Source: JADLGL01 sp963823045 (GTDB lineage: Bacteria; Pseudomonadota; Alphaproteobacteria; Rhizobiales; Kaistiaceae). Taken from it: a stretch of 62,877 nucleotides of DNA. Both the position numbers and the translations under genes were made by a program. The stretch spans positions 1 to 62,877 of the forward strand of contig CAWGKA010000010.1 of the NCBI GenBank assembly GCA_963823045.1, in the 5' to 3' direction. The notes beneath the pieces were generated by a model. It was not told where the DNA came from. It saw nothing but the letters and a program-made list of their open reading frames with translations, and searched no databases. This document shows, one piece after another, positions 17,419 through 26,672 of the stretch; position 1 is the stretch's first letter; the number at the start of each line of letters is the position of its first letter.

Positions 17419-18429
17419 TCAGCGGGTCATCGCCGACAGCCATTCGTCGATCCAGGCGCGCCGATTGGCGTCGACCTCTCCCGGCGACATCAGGAAGGAA
17501 TTCGCCGGTGTCGGCAGATCGGCGAAGGCCTGCGGAAGGCCGCCCGTCGGCGTCACCGCCGGATACATCCAGTTGCCTTCCGGGATGGTCGACTGGAACG
17601 GATCGCTCGTCATGAATTGCAGGAACTCATGCGCGAGATCGGGCTGGTCGGTGCCGGCGACCATGGCCGCGACCTCAACCTGCATCATGTGGCCTTCGGA
17701 GAAGATTGCGGCGCGGAAACGGTCATCTCCATCGACCATGAGGTGGTATGCCGAGTCGGTGGTGTAGGACAGAACCATGTCGGCCTCGCCGTCGAGGAAG
17801 AGGCCATAGGCCTCGGACCAGCCCTGCGTGACGGTGACAATGCGCGGCGCCAGCGCTTTCCACACGTCGGCCGCCTGGTCGCCGTAGATGGCCTTGACCC
17901 ATAGCAGCAGGCCGAGGCCCGGGCTCGAGGTTCGCGGATCCTCGATGATGATATCCGGCCCGTCCTCATTGGCCACCAGTTCGGCGAAGCTGGTTGGCGC
18001 ATCCGGCATCGCCTCGGAATCATAGACGAAGGCGAACCAGCCCCAGTCGTACGGCACAAAGGTGTCGTCGTCCCAGGCGATCGGCAGATCGAGATTGGAG
18101 AGATCGAGGCCGTGCGGGGCGAAGAGGCCACTGTCGCGCGCCGAGGCGATGAGGTTGTTGTCGAGGCCGAGGACGACATCGGCGTCAGCGTTGGCGCCTT
18201 CGAGCTTCAGCCGTGCCAGGAGTGTGCCGGCATCCTCGCTCTCGACCCATCTGAGCGTGCAGCCGCATATCGCTTCGAAGCGTTCCTTGATGGTGCCGCC
18301 GGGTCCGTATTCGCTGGTGAAGGAGCTGTAGGTGTAGACGGTCAGCGTCGGCCGTTCCTGCGCGGAGGCGGAGAGCGACGCGCCGAGGAGCGCGATCGCC
18401 GTGGCTGCGGCGATGTCTCGGAATTTCAT
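17419..18429 (-). CDS. thiB: Thiamine-binding periplasmic protein ThiB
   Basis: A 336-residue extracellular solute-binding protein with a Sec signal peptide (AAATAIALLGASLSASAQE). The mature part begins PTLTVYTYSSFTSEYGPGG and has CTLRWVESEDAGTLLARLKL and VLGLDNNLI, characteristic of ThiB. It captures thiamine and its phosphates and delivers them to ThiP/ThiQ. I chose ATG 18429 because it starts the signal peptide. The TPP riboswitch lies about 77 bases upstream, so expression should fall when TPP is plentiful. Confidence 0.95.
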   Translation of the reverse strand: MKFRDIAAATAIALLGASLSASAQERPTLTVYTYSSFTSEYGPGGTIKERFEAICGCTLRWVESEDAGTLLARLKLEGANADADVVLGLDNNLIASARDSGLFAPHGLDLSNLDLPIAWDDDTFVPYDWGWFAFVYDSEAMPDAPTSFAELVANEDGPDIIIEDPRTSSPGLGLLLWVKAIYGDQAADVWKALAPRIVTVTQGWSEAYGLFLDGEADMVLSYTTDSAYHLMVDGDDRFRAAIFSEGHMMQVEVAAMVAGTDQPDLAHEFLQFMTSDPFQSTIPEGNWMYPAVTPTGGLPQAFADLPTPANSFLMSPGEVDANRRAWIDEWLSAMTR

Positions 18430-18505
18430 GGTCGTTGCCTTTCCTTGGCTGCGGATGGAAATCCGGGCAGGGAAAGACAAGGCGAGACTCGGTCGCGACA
18501 TCTCA

Positions 18506-18591
18506 GTCCCTCCGCCGGCATAATCCGGATCAGGTTCTATGGGTTGGCCGATTGCCTCTCAGCCCCGCGCGAAAGCCGGGGCACCCCAAGA
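18506..18591 (-). promoter_or_regulatory. TPP riboswitch (THI element)
   Basis: On the minus strand the conserved THI-box segments appear in order: CTTGGGGTGCC near 18590-18580, GGGGCTGAGAGG near 18567-18556, ACCC then GAACCTGATCCGG near 18537-18525, and ATGCCGGCGGAGGGA near 18521-18507. The hairpin between the first two segments is short. It precedes thiB by about 77 bases. In proteobacteria this aptamer usually represses translation or causes termination when bound by TPP; no obvious terminator stem with a U-tract is seen, so translational control is the likelier mode. Confidence 0.97.
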
Positions 18592-18699
18592 GATGGCGCG
18601 GAAGGTAGGGCCGTCTCGCCGCCTGCGCAAGTGGCATGGCTGGCATCCGTCGCCGATCCGTGACAATCCGAGGCAGCGACGGCGGAACGAGGCGGCAGC

Positions 18700-20307
18700 T
18701 TGAGCGGAACGGAACAGACGGTCGAGGCGCGACGAAACATCTTCGCGCGTGCCGGCGGAGCGTTGACGGTGCTCGGCCTCGATCGGCCGCGCAACCTTGT
18801 CCTGTGGACGATCGTCATCGGTACGGTGCTACGGCTCGGCACCGCCGCGCTCTATGGCTTCGGCAATGGCGAGGGCTACTACCTGGCCACCGCGCGGCAC
18901 TTCGCCCTCAGCTATTTCGATCAGCCACCGCTGTCGCTGTGGATCGCCTGGGCGACGATGAACCTCACCGGCTCGGAAGCCGAGTTGGTGATGCGCCTTC
19001 CCTTCATCCTCATGTTCGCCGGCTCGACCTGGCTGATATACCGCTTCGGCGCGGTTCTGTTCGGCGAGAAGGCAGGCGCCTTCGCCGCGTTCCTTCTCAA
19101 CGTGTCACCGGTCTTTGCCGGCATGGCGGGCGTGTGGATGCAGCCGGACGGGCCGCTGATGCTGTTCCTGCTGGCGACGATGCTCTTCGTCGCCAAGCTT
19201 GCGCTGGCGCCTGAGAAGGGTCGACAGCTCGGGCTGTGGGTCGGCGTCGGCATTTGGCTCGGCCTGGCGATGCTGGCCAAATATCACGCCGCCCTCATCG
19301 TCGCCGGCATCGTCATCTTCGCCGCGACAAGCAAGGCGCATCGCCGCTGGTTCGCCGAGCCCGGCCCCTATATCGCCGCGGCGATCGCGCTCGTCCTCTT
19401 CCTGCCGGTGATCATCTGGAACGCTGAGAACGACTGGGTGTCGTTCACCTTCCAGGGCGGCCGCATCACCGACAATGTCGGCATCCATCTCGATTGGTTC
19501 GCGCGCATGATCGGCGGCCAGATCGCCTATATCGGGCCGTGGGTGTGGCTGCCGATGATCGTCGTGTTCTGGCGGGCGCTGCGTCGCGGACCGTCGGGCG
19601 GTGTCGCCTGGCTCCTCGTCTGCACGGCGCTGCTGCCGGTGATCGTCTTCACGCTGGCCTCGCTGTGGGCGCCGCTCGGCTGGCATTTCCACTGGCAGGC
19701 GCCGGGCTATCTGATGCTCTTCCCGCTGCTCGGTGCAGCGACGGTGCGCTGGGCGGACGCGAGGCCGCGCGGAATCGGCGTTTGGCTCCTCGGCTCGGCA
19801 GTCGTGACAGCCCTCATCATGCTGGCGCTCGCGACGCAATCGAGCACGGGCTGGATGCGCATCTTCGTGCCGGATTCGCTGCGGCCAAGTCTCGAAGACA
19901 TCTCCGACCCGACGCTCGAGGGCCTCGACTGGAACGAACTGCGCGACCGCGCGGCCACGGAAGGCTGGCTTGATTCCGACCACCTCTTCGCCGTCGCGCC
20001 GCAATGGCATGTCGCCGGCAAGGTCGACGTCCAGCTCGGCCGCGATTTGCCGGTGGTTTGCCTGTGCGCTGATCCTCGCAACATAGCGTTTGGCTGGGAC
20101 CATAGGGACTTCGTCGGCTGGGATGCGATCATCGTCATCCCGCCCGGCTATGTTCCCGATGTTGACGCGACCTACGGCCCCTATTTCTCGGCCGTCGAGC
20201 CGCTCGAACCCGTTGAGGTCATGCGCGGCGGCCAACCGGCTATCGAGCTCCGCCTCTACTACGCAGCGGGCTACACGGGCGATTATCCGCTGCCCCTGCC
20301 GCCGTGA
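18700..20307 (+). CDS. ArnT/PMT-type lipid-linked sugar glycosyltransferase (GT39/GT83-like)
   Basis: A 535-residue polytopic membrane protein. FDQPPLSLWIAW and MQPDGPLMLFLLA are typical of the PMT_2 domain, whose acidic residue in the first periplasmic loop is catalytic. Many hydrophobic helices follow, and the C-terminal 120 residues form a soluble periplasmic part. Such enzymes transfer a sugar from polyprenyl phosphate to an acceptor on the outer face of the inner membrane, for example lipid A or proteins. The start is a TTG at 18700. It opens the surface-polysaccharide region. Acceptor and sugar are unknown. Confidence 0.85.
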   Translation: MSGTEQTVEARRNIFARAGGALTVLGLDRPRNLVLWTIVIGTVLRLGTAALYGFGNGEGYYLATARHFALSYFDQPPLSLWIAWATMNLTGSEAELVMRLPFILMFAGSTWLIYRFGAVLFGEKAGAFAAFLLNVSPVFAGMAGVWMQPDGPLMLFLLATMLFVAKLALAPEKGRQLGLWVGVGIWLGLAMLAKYHAALIVAGIVIFAATSKAHRRWFAEPGPYIAAAIALVLFLPVIIWNAENDWVSFTFQGGRITDNVGIHLDWFARMIGGQIAYIGPWVWLPMIVVFWRALRRGPSGGVAWLLVCTALLPVIVFTLASLWAPLGWHFHWQAPGYLMLFPLLGAATVRWADARPRGIGVWLLGSAVVTALIMLALATQSSTGWMRIFVPDSLRPSLEDISDPTLEGLDWNELRDRAATEGWLDSDHLFAVAPQWHVAGKVDVQLGRDLPVVCLCADPRNIAFGWDHRDFVGWDAIIVIPPGYVPDVDATYGPYFSAVEPLEPVEVMRGGQPAIELRLYYAAGYTGDYPLPLPP

Positions 20308-20400
20308 CGCGGTGCCCGATCGCTTGTTGTTTCGTTCGGCCGTCGCTGCTAGCCAGAGCCATCCGGCTGGTCCGGCCGGCCCGCCAACTGACCAGCGCTG

Positions 20401-21687
20401 ATGTCGTCTTTGCCGTTCTTCCAGCGTTCACTTGCAGTCGATAGCGGCAAGCGCTTTACGCTGGCCGCGGCCATGCTGTTCACGCTCGGCTTCCTGCCGA
20501 TGCCCTTCGGCAGCCTCGTCACCTTCTTCTATTTCGGTATTGCCCTGGTCGCGTTCGCCGAAATTCTCCGCGGCCGCGTGAAGCTGCATTTTCCGACGAC
20601 GGTGAGGTTCGCGATCATTGCCTGCCTCCTCTATTTCGCCGCCGATCTGACGTCATTGATGTTCTACGACAATCGGGCCAGGGGCTGGGTTCCGGTGGTG
20701 GCGTCGCTGCATTTCCTGCTGTTGCCGGTGGCGTTCGCAGGATTGGCGCCGGTGAAGTTCGAGCCAATCAAGATGTTCGTGCGGGGGGCGCAGTGCGGGG
20801 CGATCGCCGGTGGGATCGTTGCAATCATCCAGGTCTGGGCGGGCATCGACCGGGCGATCGGCGGTATGATCAACTCGTTGCCGTTCGGAGCGACGGCAGC
20901 GTCTTTCGCCTGCATTTCGCTGATCGGCGTGGGTGAGGCCAGCGTCCGCGGTCGCATCCTCGCCGGCTTTGCCTTTTCGGCCGGACTGGCGGCGATGATT
21001 CTGTCCGAAGCGCGCGGCGCCTGGATAGCCCTGCCGGTGCTGCTGATCATCCTCTTGTTTTATCTGCTGGCACGCTATGGGCGGCGCGCGGCAGTGATCG
21101 CGGCGGTAAGTCTGGCGGCGCTCGGGGCCATTGTCGCCATTTTGGCGCAAGGCAGCATACGCGAGCGGCTGAGCGAAACCTTTGTTGCCTTCGAGGGCTT
21201 CAGTTTCGGGCATACCGATCGCACGCAGTCGGACGCCTATTCGCTCGATCAGCGCGCCCTGATGATGGCCTACGGACTGCAAGCGATCGCGGACCGACCG
21301 ATCATCGGTTACGGGCCACAGAATGCCGTCGACGAAGTGCGGGCGCGTGCCTCGGAAGAAGGCTACCACATCGACCAGTTCGGCCATCTCCACAACGAGT
21401 TCCTGACGGAGACGGTCGGCAACGGCCTCATGGGGCTGATCACGCTCCTTCTGCTGCTGGCCGCGCCCTTGGTGACGGCGCTACGGTCGGCGCGGGACAA
21501 ATACTTCGCCGATCGCCTGGCGCTCGCACTCATCGCCAGCGTAGGCTCGAGCCTGTTCGGGCTGACGAGCATCGCCTTCGGGCACGACATTACCAATTCG
21601 GTGTTCGTCTCCGCGCTGCTCGCCGTAAGCCTCAGCGCGGCCGCAAGCGGCCCGCGCCGGCGTCCATCGGCAGCGACCGTCAGCTAG
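20401..21687 (+). CDS. O-antigen ligase/polymerase family protein (WaaL-like)
   Basis: A 428-residue integral membrane protein with about 11 helices. FGHLHNEFLTETVGNGLMGL in the last large periplasmic loop is the Wzy_C/O-antigen ligase signature with its essential histidine. ILSEARGAWIALPVLL and IADRPIIGYGPQNA also fit the family. Such proteins either ligate O-polysaccharide to lipid A-core or polymerise repeat units. Because export in this locus appears to be by an ABC transporter, for which no Wzy is needed, ligase is favoured. It ends 2 bp before the convergent aminotransferase gene. Confidence 0.85.
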   Translation: MSSLPFFQRSLAVDSGKRFTLAAAMLFTLGFLPMPFGSLVTFFYFGIALVAFAEILRGRVKLHFPTTVRFAIIACLLYFAADLTSLMFYDNRARGWVPVVASLHFLLLPVAFAGLAPVKFEPIKMFVRGAQCGAIAGGIVAIIQVWAGIDRAIGGMINSLPFGATAASFACISLIGVGEASVRGRILAGFAFSAGLAAMILSEARGAWIALPVLLIILLFYLLARYGRRAAVIAAVSLAALGAIVAILAQGSIRERLSETFVAFEGFSFGHTDRTQSDAYSLDQRALMMAYGLQAIADRPIIGYGPQNAVDEVRARASEEGYHIDQFGHLHNEFLTETVGNGLMGLITLLLLLAAPLVTALRSARDKYFADRLALALIASVGSSLFGLTSIAFGHDITNSVFVSALLAVSLSAAASGPRRRPSAATVS

Positions 21688-21688
21688 A

Positions 21689-22846
21689 TCAGGCGAGCGC
21701 GCTGCGGACCGCGTCGACGATGCGTTGCTGCGTCACCTCATCGAGATAGGCGTGCATCGGCAGGCTGATGACCTCGGAGGCCAGTTTCTCGGCGACCGGC
21801 AGGCCACCTTCCAGCGTCGGATAGCCGGCATAGGCTTCCTGCTGATGCAGGGCCTTCGGATAGTGGACGGCCGTCGGCACGCCTTCGCCGCGTAACTGGG
21901 TGGCGAAAGCGGTGCGATCATGCTTGCCGAGACGGAGCGTATATTGCGCCCAGACCGACACCGCGTCCGCCGCCACATGCGGAACGGTGACGATGTCAGC
22001 CAGTGCCTCATTGTAGCGCGTAGCGGCGCGATTGCGGGCGACGATCTCGTCCGGGAATATCTTCAGCTTCTCGACGAGAATGGCGGCCTGAATGGCGTCG
22101 AGGCGCGAATTGAGGCCGACACGAGCGTGGTCGTAGCGCTCGGTGCCCTGGCCATGCATGCGGATGGAGCGCAGCAAAGCGACAAGATCGGCGTCGTCGG
22201 TGAAGATGGCGCCGCCGTCTCCGTAGCAGCCGAGCGGCTTTGCCGGGAAGAAGCTGGTCGCCGTTGCATAGGCCAGCGTGCCCGTCTTCTTGCCGTGCAG
22301 CGTGGCGCCGAAGCTTTGCGCCGCATCGCCGATCAGCGTCACGCCTTCGGCCTCGCAAAGGGGAAGCAGCGCATCATAGTCGGCAGGCTGACCGTAGAGA
22401 TCCACGGCGATGACGGCTTTGGGACGCAGATTCTCGCGTCGCGCCAAGGCGATGGCCTTGGCGACGCTGGCCGGATCGATGTTGAAGGAGTCCGGGAGGA
22501 CGTCAGCGAAGATGATGGAAGCGCCGCGAAGGGCAACGACCTCGGCCGGCGCCGCGAAGGTGAAGGCCGGGCAGATCACCGCATCGCCCGGTCCGACGCC
22601 GAGCGCCATGAGCACGAGGAGAAGCGCGTCGGTGCCGCTGGCGCAGGCAACGGCGTATTTCGCGCCGCTGAAGGCGGCGAGATCGGCCTCGGCCCGCTCG
22701 ACTTCACTGCCGAGGATGAACTGACCATGGTCGAGCACGCGAGCGATGGCGGCGTCGATCTTGTCGGCGATCGGCCGGCGCTGCGCCTGAAGGTCAATGA
22801 AGGCAATCTCGGCCTCGGCCGGGGCGATCTTCTTAAGCATATCCAA
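21689..22846 (-). CDS. DegT/DnrJ/EryC1/StrS-family PLP sugar aminotransferase
   Basis: A 385-residue sugar aminotransferase. IDLQAQRRPIADKIDAAI near the start, AVACASGTDALLLVLMALG, LIGDAAQSFGATLHGKK and TSFFPAKPLGCYGDGGAIF (with the PLP-binding lysine) are family hallmarks. It would aminate a nucleotide 4-keto or 3-keto sugar using glutamate. The WbpM-type dehydratase encoded nearby could supply UDP-4-keto-6-deoxy-GlcNAc, so a UDP-4-amino-4,6-dideoxy sugar is one possible product, while WlbC/FdtB-like 3-amination is another. An ATG two codons downstream is also possible. Confidence 0.9.
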   Translation of the reverse strand: MDMLKKIAPAEAEIAFIDLQAQRRPIADKIDAAIARVLDHGQFILGSEVERAEADLAAFSGAKYAVACASGTDALLLVLMALGVGPGDAVICPAFTFAAPAEVVALRGASIIFADVLPDSFNIDPASVAKAIALARRENLRPKAVIAVDLYGQPADYDALLPLCEAEGVTLIGDAAQSFGATLHGKKTGTLAYATATSFFPAKPLGCYGDGGAIFTDDADLVALLRSIRMHGQGTERYDHARVGLNSRLDAIQAAILVEKLKIFPDEIVARNRAATRYNEALADIVTVPHVAADAVSVWAQYTLRLGKHDRTAFATQLRGEGVPTAVHYPKALHQQEAYAGYPTLEGGLPVAEKLASEVISLPMHAYLDEVTQQRIVDAVRSALA

Positions 22847-23106
22847 GCCTTGTGCGGGGCGGACAAATCATGATGGGAGGCGCGCAGAATAGGCAGGCCC
22901 CGTCCGCCAACAAATCAATTTAGAATCGGGGGCGAAACAAAGCGAAATCGGTTCGCCGCCCGCCGCTGTAAACGCGATGCCGAGACGCGCCCTGGCGCCC
23001 GCCGCGTTGACAGGTTCGGCCGGGCAGCGCAAAAACCGAAGCCTAAGCCGGTCATTGCAGGAGGGGCGACCAAGGCGATGGTGACCTCCCCAAACAGGAG
23101 TTGACC

Positions 23107-23655
23107 TTGATCGCGTTGGCAACTCTCACCCGTAGGCTTGCAGGCCCGGCCCTCATCGCACTGGTGGTCACCCTGTCAGCCTGTACGGTCAGGCCGCTCT
23201 ATTCGACCACAGCTTCCGGCGCGCCCTTGCAGGCGGAACTGGCGTCGATCTCCGTCCTGCCGGTCGATGATCGCCTGTCGCAAATCGCGCGCAACGAACT
23301 CGTCTTCGCCTTCGGCAATGGCGCCACGCCGGCAAACCCGGCCTATGAGCTGAGCATTGTCGCCAGCGCCGGCGGCGGTGGACTCAATATAACGGCTCCC
23401 GGCAACGAAGCCTCGACGATCGTCAGCGTATCCATCCGCTACACGCTGATGGATATCGCGACGGGCGAGGTTATTCGCAGCGGCTCGGCCAGCGCCGAGA
23501 CCCGTTACCAGGCGTCGAATTCGGCCTTTGCCAATGTGCGGGCGCGCGAGGACGCGCAGGAGCGCGCCACCATCGCCGCCGCCGACACCGTGCGGCTACA
23601 AATCTCGGCAGCGCTTGCCACCTATGTGCCGCCGCCTCCGCTAGCTGCCCAGTAG
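23107..23655 (+). CDS. lptE: LPS-assembly lipoprotein LptE-like
   Basis: A 182-residue lipoprotein: the signal LAGPALIALVVTLSAC ends in a lipobox, followed directly by TVRPLYS, which fits the C-x-x-R/Q-P-L-Y opening of alphaproteobacterial LptE. ISVLPVDDRLSQIARNELVF and SIRYTLMDIATGEVIRSG are also LptE-like. LptE plugs the LptD barrel that inserts LPS in the outer membrane. TTG 23107 is chosen over TTG 23101, because AGGAG at 23096-23100 then has proper spacing. The expected alphaproteobacterial site for lptE is leuS-holA, so its presence inside an O-antigen locus is unusual and it may be a paralogue. Confidence 0.75.
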   Translation: MIALATLTRRLAGPALIALVVTLSACTVRPLYSTTASGAPLQAELASISVLPVDDRLSQIARNELVFAFGNGATPANPAYELSIVASAGGGGLNITAPGNEASTIVSVSIRYTLMDIATGEVIRSGSASAETRYQASNSAFANVRAREDAQERATIAAADTVRLQISAALATYVPPPPLAAQ

Positions 23656-23657
23656 TC

Positions 23658-25589
23658 TCAGGCGGCCTTGCCGCGGAAATCTGGCACCGCGTCGGCGAGG
23701 ATGCGGTAGACGGCGGCGCGGTCATCCTTGCCGATGGCCTCGCGCAGGGCCGCGATCCATTGCCGGATCGAATCGATCGGCGGATAGGCCGAGCGCGCCG
23801 AGACGATGCCCTGAACGCCGATCTCGACATGCTGCTCGTCGCGGGCGAACAGAATCTCCTCGATCCGTTCGCCGGGGCGGAGGCCGGTATAGACGATGTC
23901 GACATCAATGCCGGGCTCGAGCCCATGCAGGCGGATCATGTGCTCGGCAAGTTCGTTGATCTTCACCGGCTGGCCCATATTCAGGACATAGACCGACTGG
24001 TTCTCGGGCTCGCGCTTGGAAAGCGCATGTCCGGTGGCGGCGACGACGAGATCGCAGGCCTCGCGGATCGTCATGAAATAGCGGACCATGTCGGGATGGG
24101 TGACGGTCACCGGGCCGCCGGCCTCGATCTGCGCCTTGAATTTCGGCACGACTGAGCCGTTGGAGCCGAGGACATTGCCGAAACGCACCGAGATGATGCG
24201 GCGGTCGCCGTCGCTGTCGGCAGCCAGCTGGGAATCGAGTGCCTGGCAATAGAGCTCGGCGAAGCGCTTGGTGGCGCCCAGCATCGATTGCGGCTCGATC
24301 GCCTTGTCTGTCGAGATCATGATCATCGATTCGGCACCGACCATCATGGTCGCGTCGGCGACATTGATGGTGCCGAAGACGTTGGTCTTCACGCCTTCCG
24401 CCCAATCCTGCTCGACAATCGGCACGTGCTTCAACGCTGCGGCGTGGAAGACGAGATCGGGTTCGAACTGGGCGAAGAGGCGGTGTATGCGGTCGCGGTC
24501 GCGCACATCGGCGATGCGGCCGGAAATGGCGCATTCGCTCGGCTTGGCGTGAAGCGCCTCGATGATGGCGTGGAGCGCCGGCTCGGAGTTTTCGAGAACG
24601 AGCAGGCGCGCCGCCCCAAAGCCGACGACACGATGACAGAGTTCGGCGCCGATCGAGCCGCCGCCGCCGGTGACGATGACCGATTTGCCGGCAATCGCCC
24701 GCGTGGCCAGAAGCTGATCGACGGTGACGCTCGGCCGGAGGAGAAGATCCTCGATGTCGATCGGGGCAAGGCGGACTGGTTCGCCCGCATCGAAGGGCGG
24801 CAGGCGGCTGGCGCCGATGCCGAGCCGCCGCGCCTGCATCAGTGCCTGCTCGGGCTTCGCCTCGGGTCCGAGTGCGGAAGGCAGGAGGATGATGCGGCCT
24901 ATGCGAATGCCGCGCGCCTCGAAATCAGCCACGGCGCGTTCGAGCTGATCCGGAGTGCCGACGACCTCGACGCCGCGCAGGACCTGGCCGCGATCGCTAA
25001 GCGAGGGCGACAGAATGCCGGCGACGCGGATGCGTGTGACGGCGCCGGTCTCGATCGACCGCAGCAAGGTTTCGACATCGGTGGCGCGACCGAGCACCAG
25101 GGCCGGGGTCAGCTTGGTCTCGATCGCCTGCTGCCGCGAGCGCGCATAGCGGAAATAGCGGTAGGCGATGCGCGGGCCGCCCAGAAAGAACATCTGGAGG
25201 CACCAGTAGAGGATGATGGTGGTGAAGCCGAAGAAGAGCTCGCCGTAGAGATATGGGCGCGACAGGAAGTAGTCGAGCGCGATCAGCGACAGGCTGAGGA
25301 TGGTCGCTGCACGAAAAATGTTGAAAAGGTCGGGCAGCGAGGCGAACCGCCATTTCGAACGGTAAAGCTGCGAGAAGACGTAGACGATGCCGGCGTAGAG
25401 GACGAAAAGCGGAAGGATAACAACGAGATAGTCAACCCGATCCTGTAGGCCGGTGTCCTCGAAGCGGATGTAGAAGGCCGCGATGACGGCGGCGGCGGTC
25501 ATCGCCAGGTCGTGCAGAAGCACGAGGCTGGTCCGCGGGGTTAGCCGTGGCATGGCGCGAACAAGGCGCCGCCATAGATTCGAAAGCAT
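23658..25589 (-). CDS. UDP-GlcNAc 4,6-dehydratase, WbpM/CapD/PglF type (membrane)
   Basis: About 643 residues. Four membrane helices occupy residues 1-150, then a CoA-binding-like Rossmann domain, then the catalytic SDR domain with VIVTGGGGSIGAELCHRV (NAD loop), FHAAALKHVPIVE and STDKAIEPQSMLGATKR. The last has M in place of the usual SDR tyrosine, as expected in WbpM-type enzymes. They form UDP-2-acetamido-2,6-dideoxy-4-hexulose, precursor of QuiNAc, FucNAc and bacillosamine. ATG 25589 begins the first helix region MLSNLWRRL. It is divergent from the 25749 reductase-like gene. Confidence 0.93.
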   Translation of the reverse strand: MLSNLWRRLVRAMPRLTPRTSLVLLHDLAMTAAAVIAAFYIRFEDTGLQDRVDYLVVILPLFVLYAGIVYVFSQLYRSKWRFASLPDLFNIFRAATILSLSLIALDYFLSRPYLYGELFFGFTTIILYWCLQMFFLGGPRIAYRYFRYARSRQQAIETKLTPALVLGRATDVETLLRSIETGAVTRIRVAGILSPSLSDRGQVLRGVEVVGTPDQLERAVADFEARGIRIGRIILLPSALGPEAKPEQALMQARRLGIGASRLPPFDAGEPVRLAPIDIEDLLLRPSVTVDQLLATRAIAGKSVIVTGGGGSIGAELCHRVVGFGAARLLVLENSEPALHAIIEALHAKPSECAISGRIADVRDRDRIHRLFAQFEPDLVFHAAALKHVPIVEQDWAEGVKTNVFGTINVADATMMVGAESMIMISTDKAIEPQSMLGATKRFAELYCQALDSQLAADSDGDRRIISVRFGNVLGSNGSVVPKFKAQIEAGGPVTVTHPDMVRYFMTIREACDLVVAATGHALSKREPENQSVYVLNMGQPVKINELAEHMIRLHGLEPGIDVDIVYTGLRPGERIEEILFARDEQHVEIGVQGIVSARSAYPPIDSIRQWIAALREAIGKDDRAAVYRILADAVPDFRGKAA

Positions 25590-25748
25590 CGCGATCCCTG
25601 CGAGGTGGCCCGCCTGCCGAGCCTCTGAGGTTTCCAACCTTCGGAAGAACGAGTGTTATCTGCGGCCTGCTACAAAGTGAAGCGCTAAGGTGCGCCATTG
25701 CCAAGCTGCCGGGCTATGGATGATGCCGATGCGGTTAGGGAAGGGTCA

Positions 25749-26672
25749 ATGATGTCGGGCCGCGTTTTGCTCACGGGGGCGACGGGCTTCATCGGCCAGG
25801 GTTTGGTGGCGACGCTGAGCGCCACCGGCTACCGCGTCCGCGCCGCGACGCGCAGCTTCGTGCCGCTGCCAGCTGAATTGGAGAGTGCGGTGGTTGGCGA
25901 TCTGCGCAAGCCCGTAAACCTCACCGAGGCGCTGCGCGACGTTGATTTCGTTGTGCACAGCGCCGGCCTCGCCCATGCGTCCCCAGGCATCGACGAGGAG
26001 ACCTATCGCGAAATCAACGCCGGCGTGACCGCCGTTCTCGCCAGGGCGGCGAAGCAGGCCGGCGTCAAGCGCTTCGTGCTCTTGTCTTCGATCCGCGCGC
26101 AGACCGGACCCAGCGCCGACGGCGTGGTCACGGAGGCGACACCGGCCCAGCCCGTTGACGCGTATGGCCGATCGAAGCTCGAAGGCGAGGAATTGCTCGC
26201 AGAGGCGGGCATTGCGGCGGTCATTTTGCGGCCGGTTCTGGTTCATGGTCCGGGCATGCGTTTCAACATGGCCGCCCTCGTCGATCTGGCGCGGAAGCCT
26301 TGGCCGCTGCCGCTCGGCGCATTTCGGGCGAAGCGCTCGATCGTCGCGCGCGAGCATCTCGCCGACGCCGTATTCCTGGCCCTCACCAATGCGGAGATGG
26401 AAGGCGAAACCTATCTCGTCGCCGATCCCGTTCCGCTTTCTGCGGCCGAGATGGTGAAGGCCTACCGCACCGCATGGCGGCGCTCGGCGGGATTGCTGCC
26501 GGTGCCGCCGGGTTTGGTTGCCGCCGTCGCCCGCATGGCGGGAAGGGGCGGCGAAGTCGAGCGTTTGCGGCAGCGGCTGGTGGTCGACCCGGCAAAGCTT
26601 CTGGCCGCCGGTTGGGTTCCGCGCCGGTCCTCTTTCGATGCGCTGATGGAAACGGCGCGCGCCTATGGCTGA
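25749..26672 (+). CDS. NAD-dependent epimerase/dehydratase, probable 4-ketoreductase (WbpV/WreV-like)
   Basis: A 307-residue extended SDR with VLLTGATGFIGQGLVATL at the N-terminus, LLSSIRAQTGPSADG (catalytic serine region) and DAYGRSKLEGE (YxxxK). It resembles enzymes that act on UDP-4-keto-6-deoxy-GlcNAc, giving UDP-QuiNAc or UDP-FucNAc. That agrees with its WbpM-type neighbour and the PNPT transferase at 27789. GGGAAGGG about 7 bases before ATG 25749 is a good ribosome binding site; a second ATG immediately follows at 25752. It overlaps the next gene by 8 bases. Exact product is inferred from context. Confidence 0.8.
   Translation: MMSGRVLLTGATGFIGQGLVATLSATGYRVRAATRSFVPLPAELESAVVGDLRKPVNLTEALRDVDFVVHSAGLAHASPGIDEETYREINAGVTAVLARAAKQAGVKRFVLLSSIRAQTGPSADGVVTEATPAQPVDAYGRSKLEGEELLAEAGIAAVILRPVLVHGPGMRFNMAALVDLARKPWPLPLGAFRAKRSIVAREHLADAVFLALTNAEMEGETYLVADPVPLSAAEMVKAYRTAWRRSAGLLPVPPGLVAAVARMAGRGGEVERLRQRLVVDPAKLLAAGWVPRRSSFDALMETARAYG

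Noticed and set aside
22868..23122. 84-residue minus-strand frame in the divergent gap before lptE
   Set aside because: Arg/Pro-rich without any hydrophobic pattern, no ribosome binding site; the gap is more likely promoter sequence for both directions.
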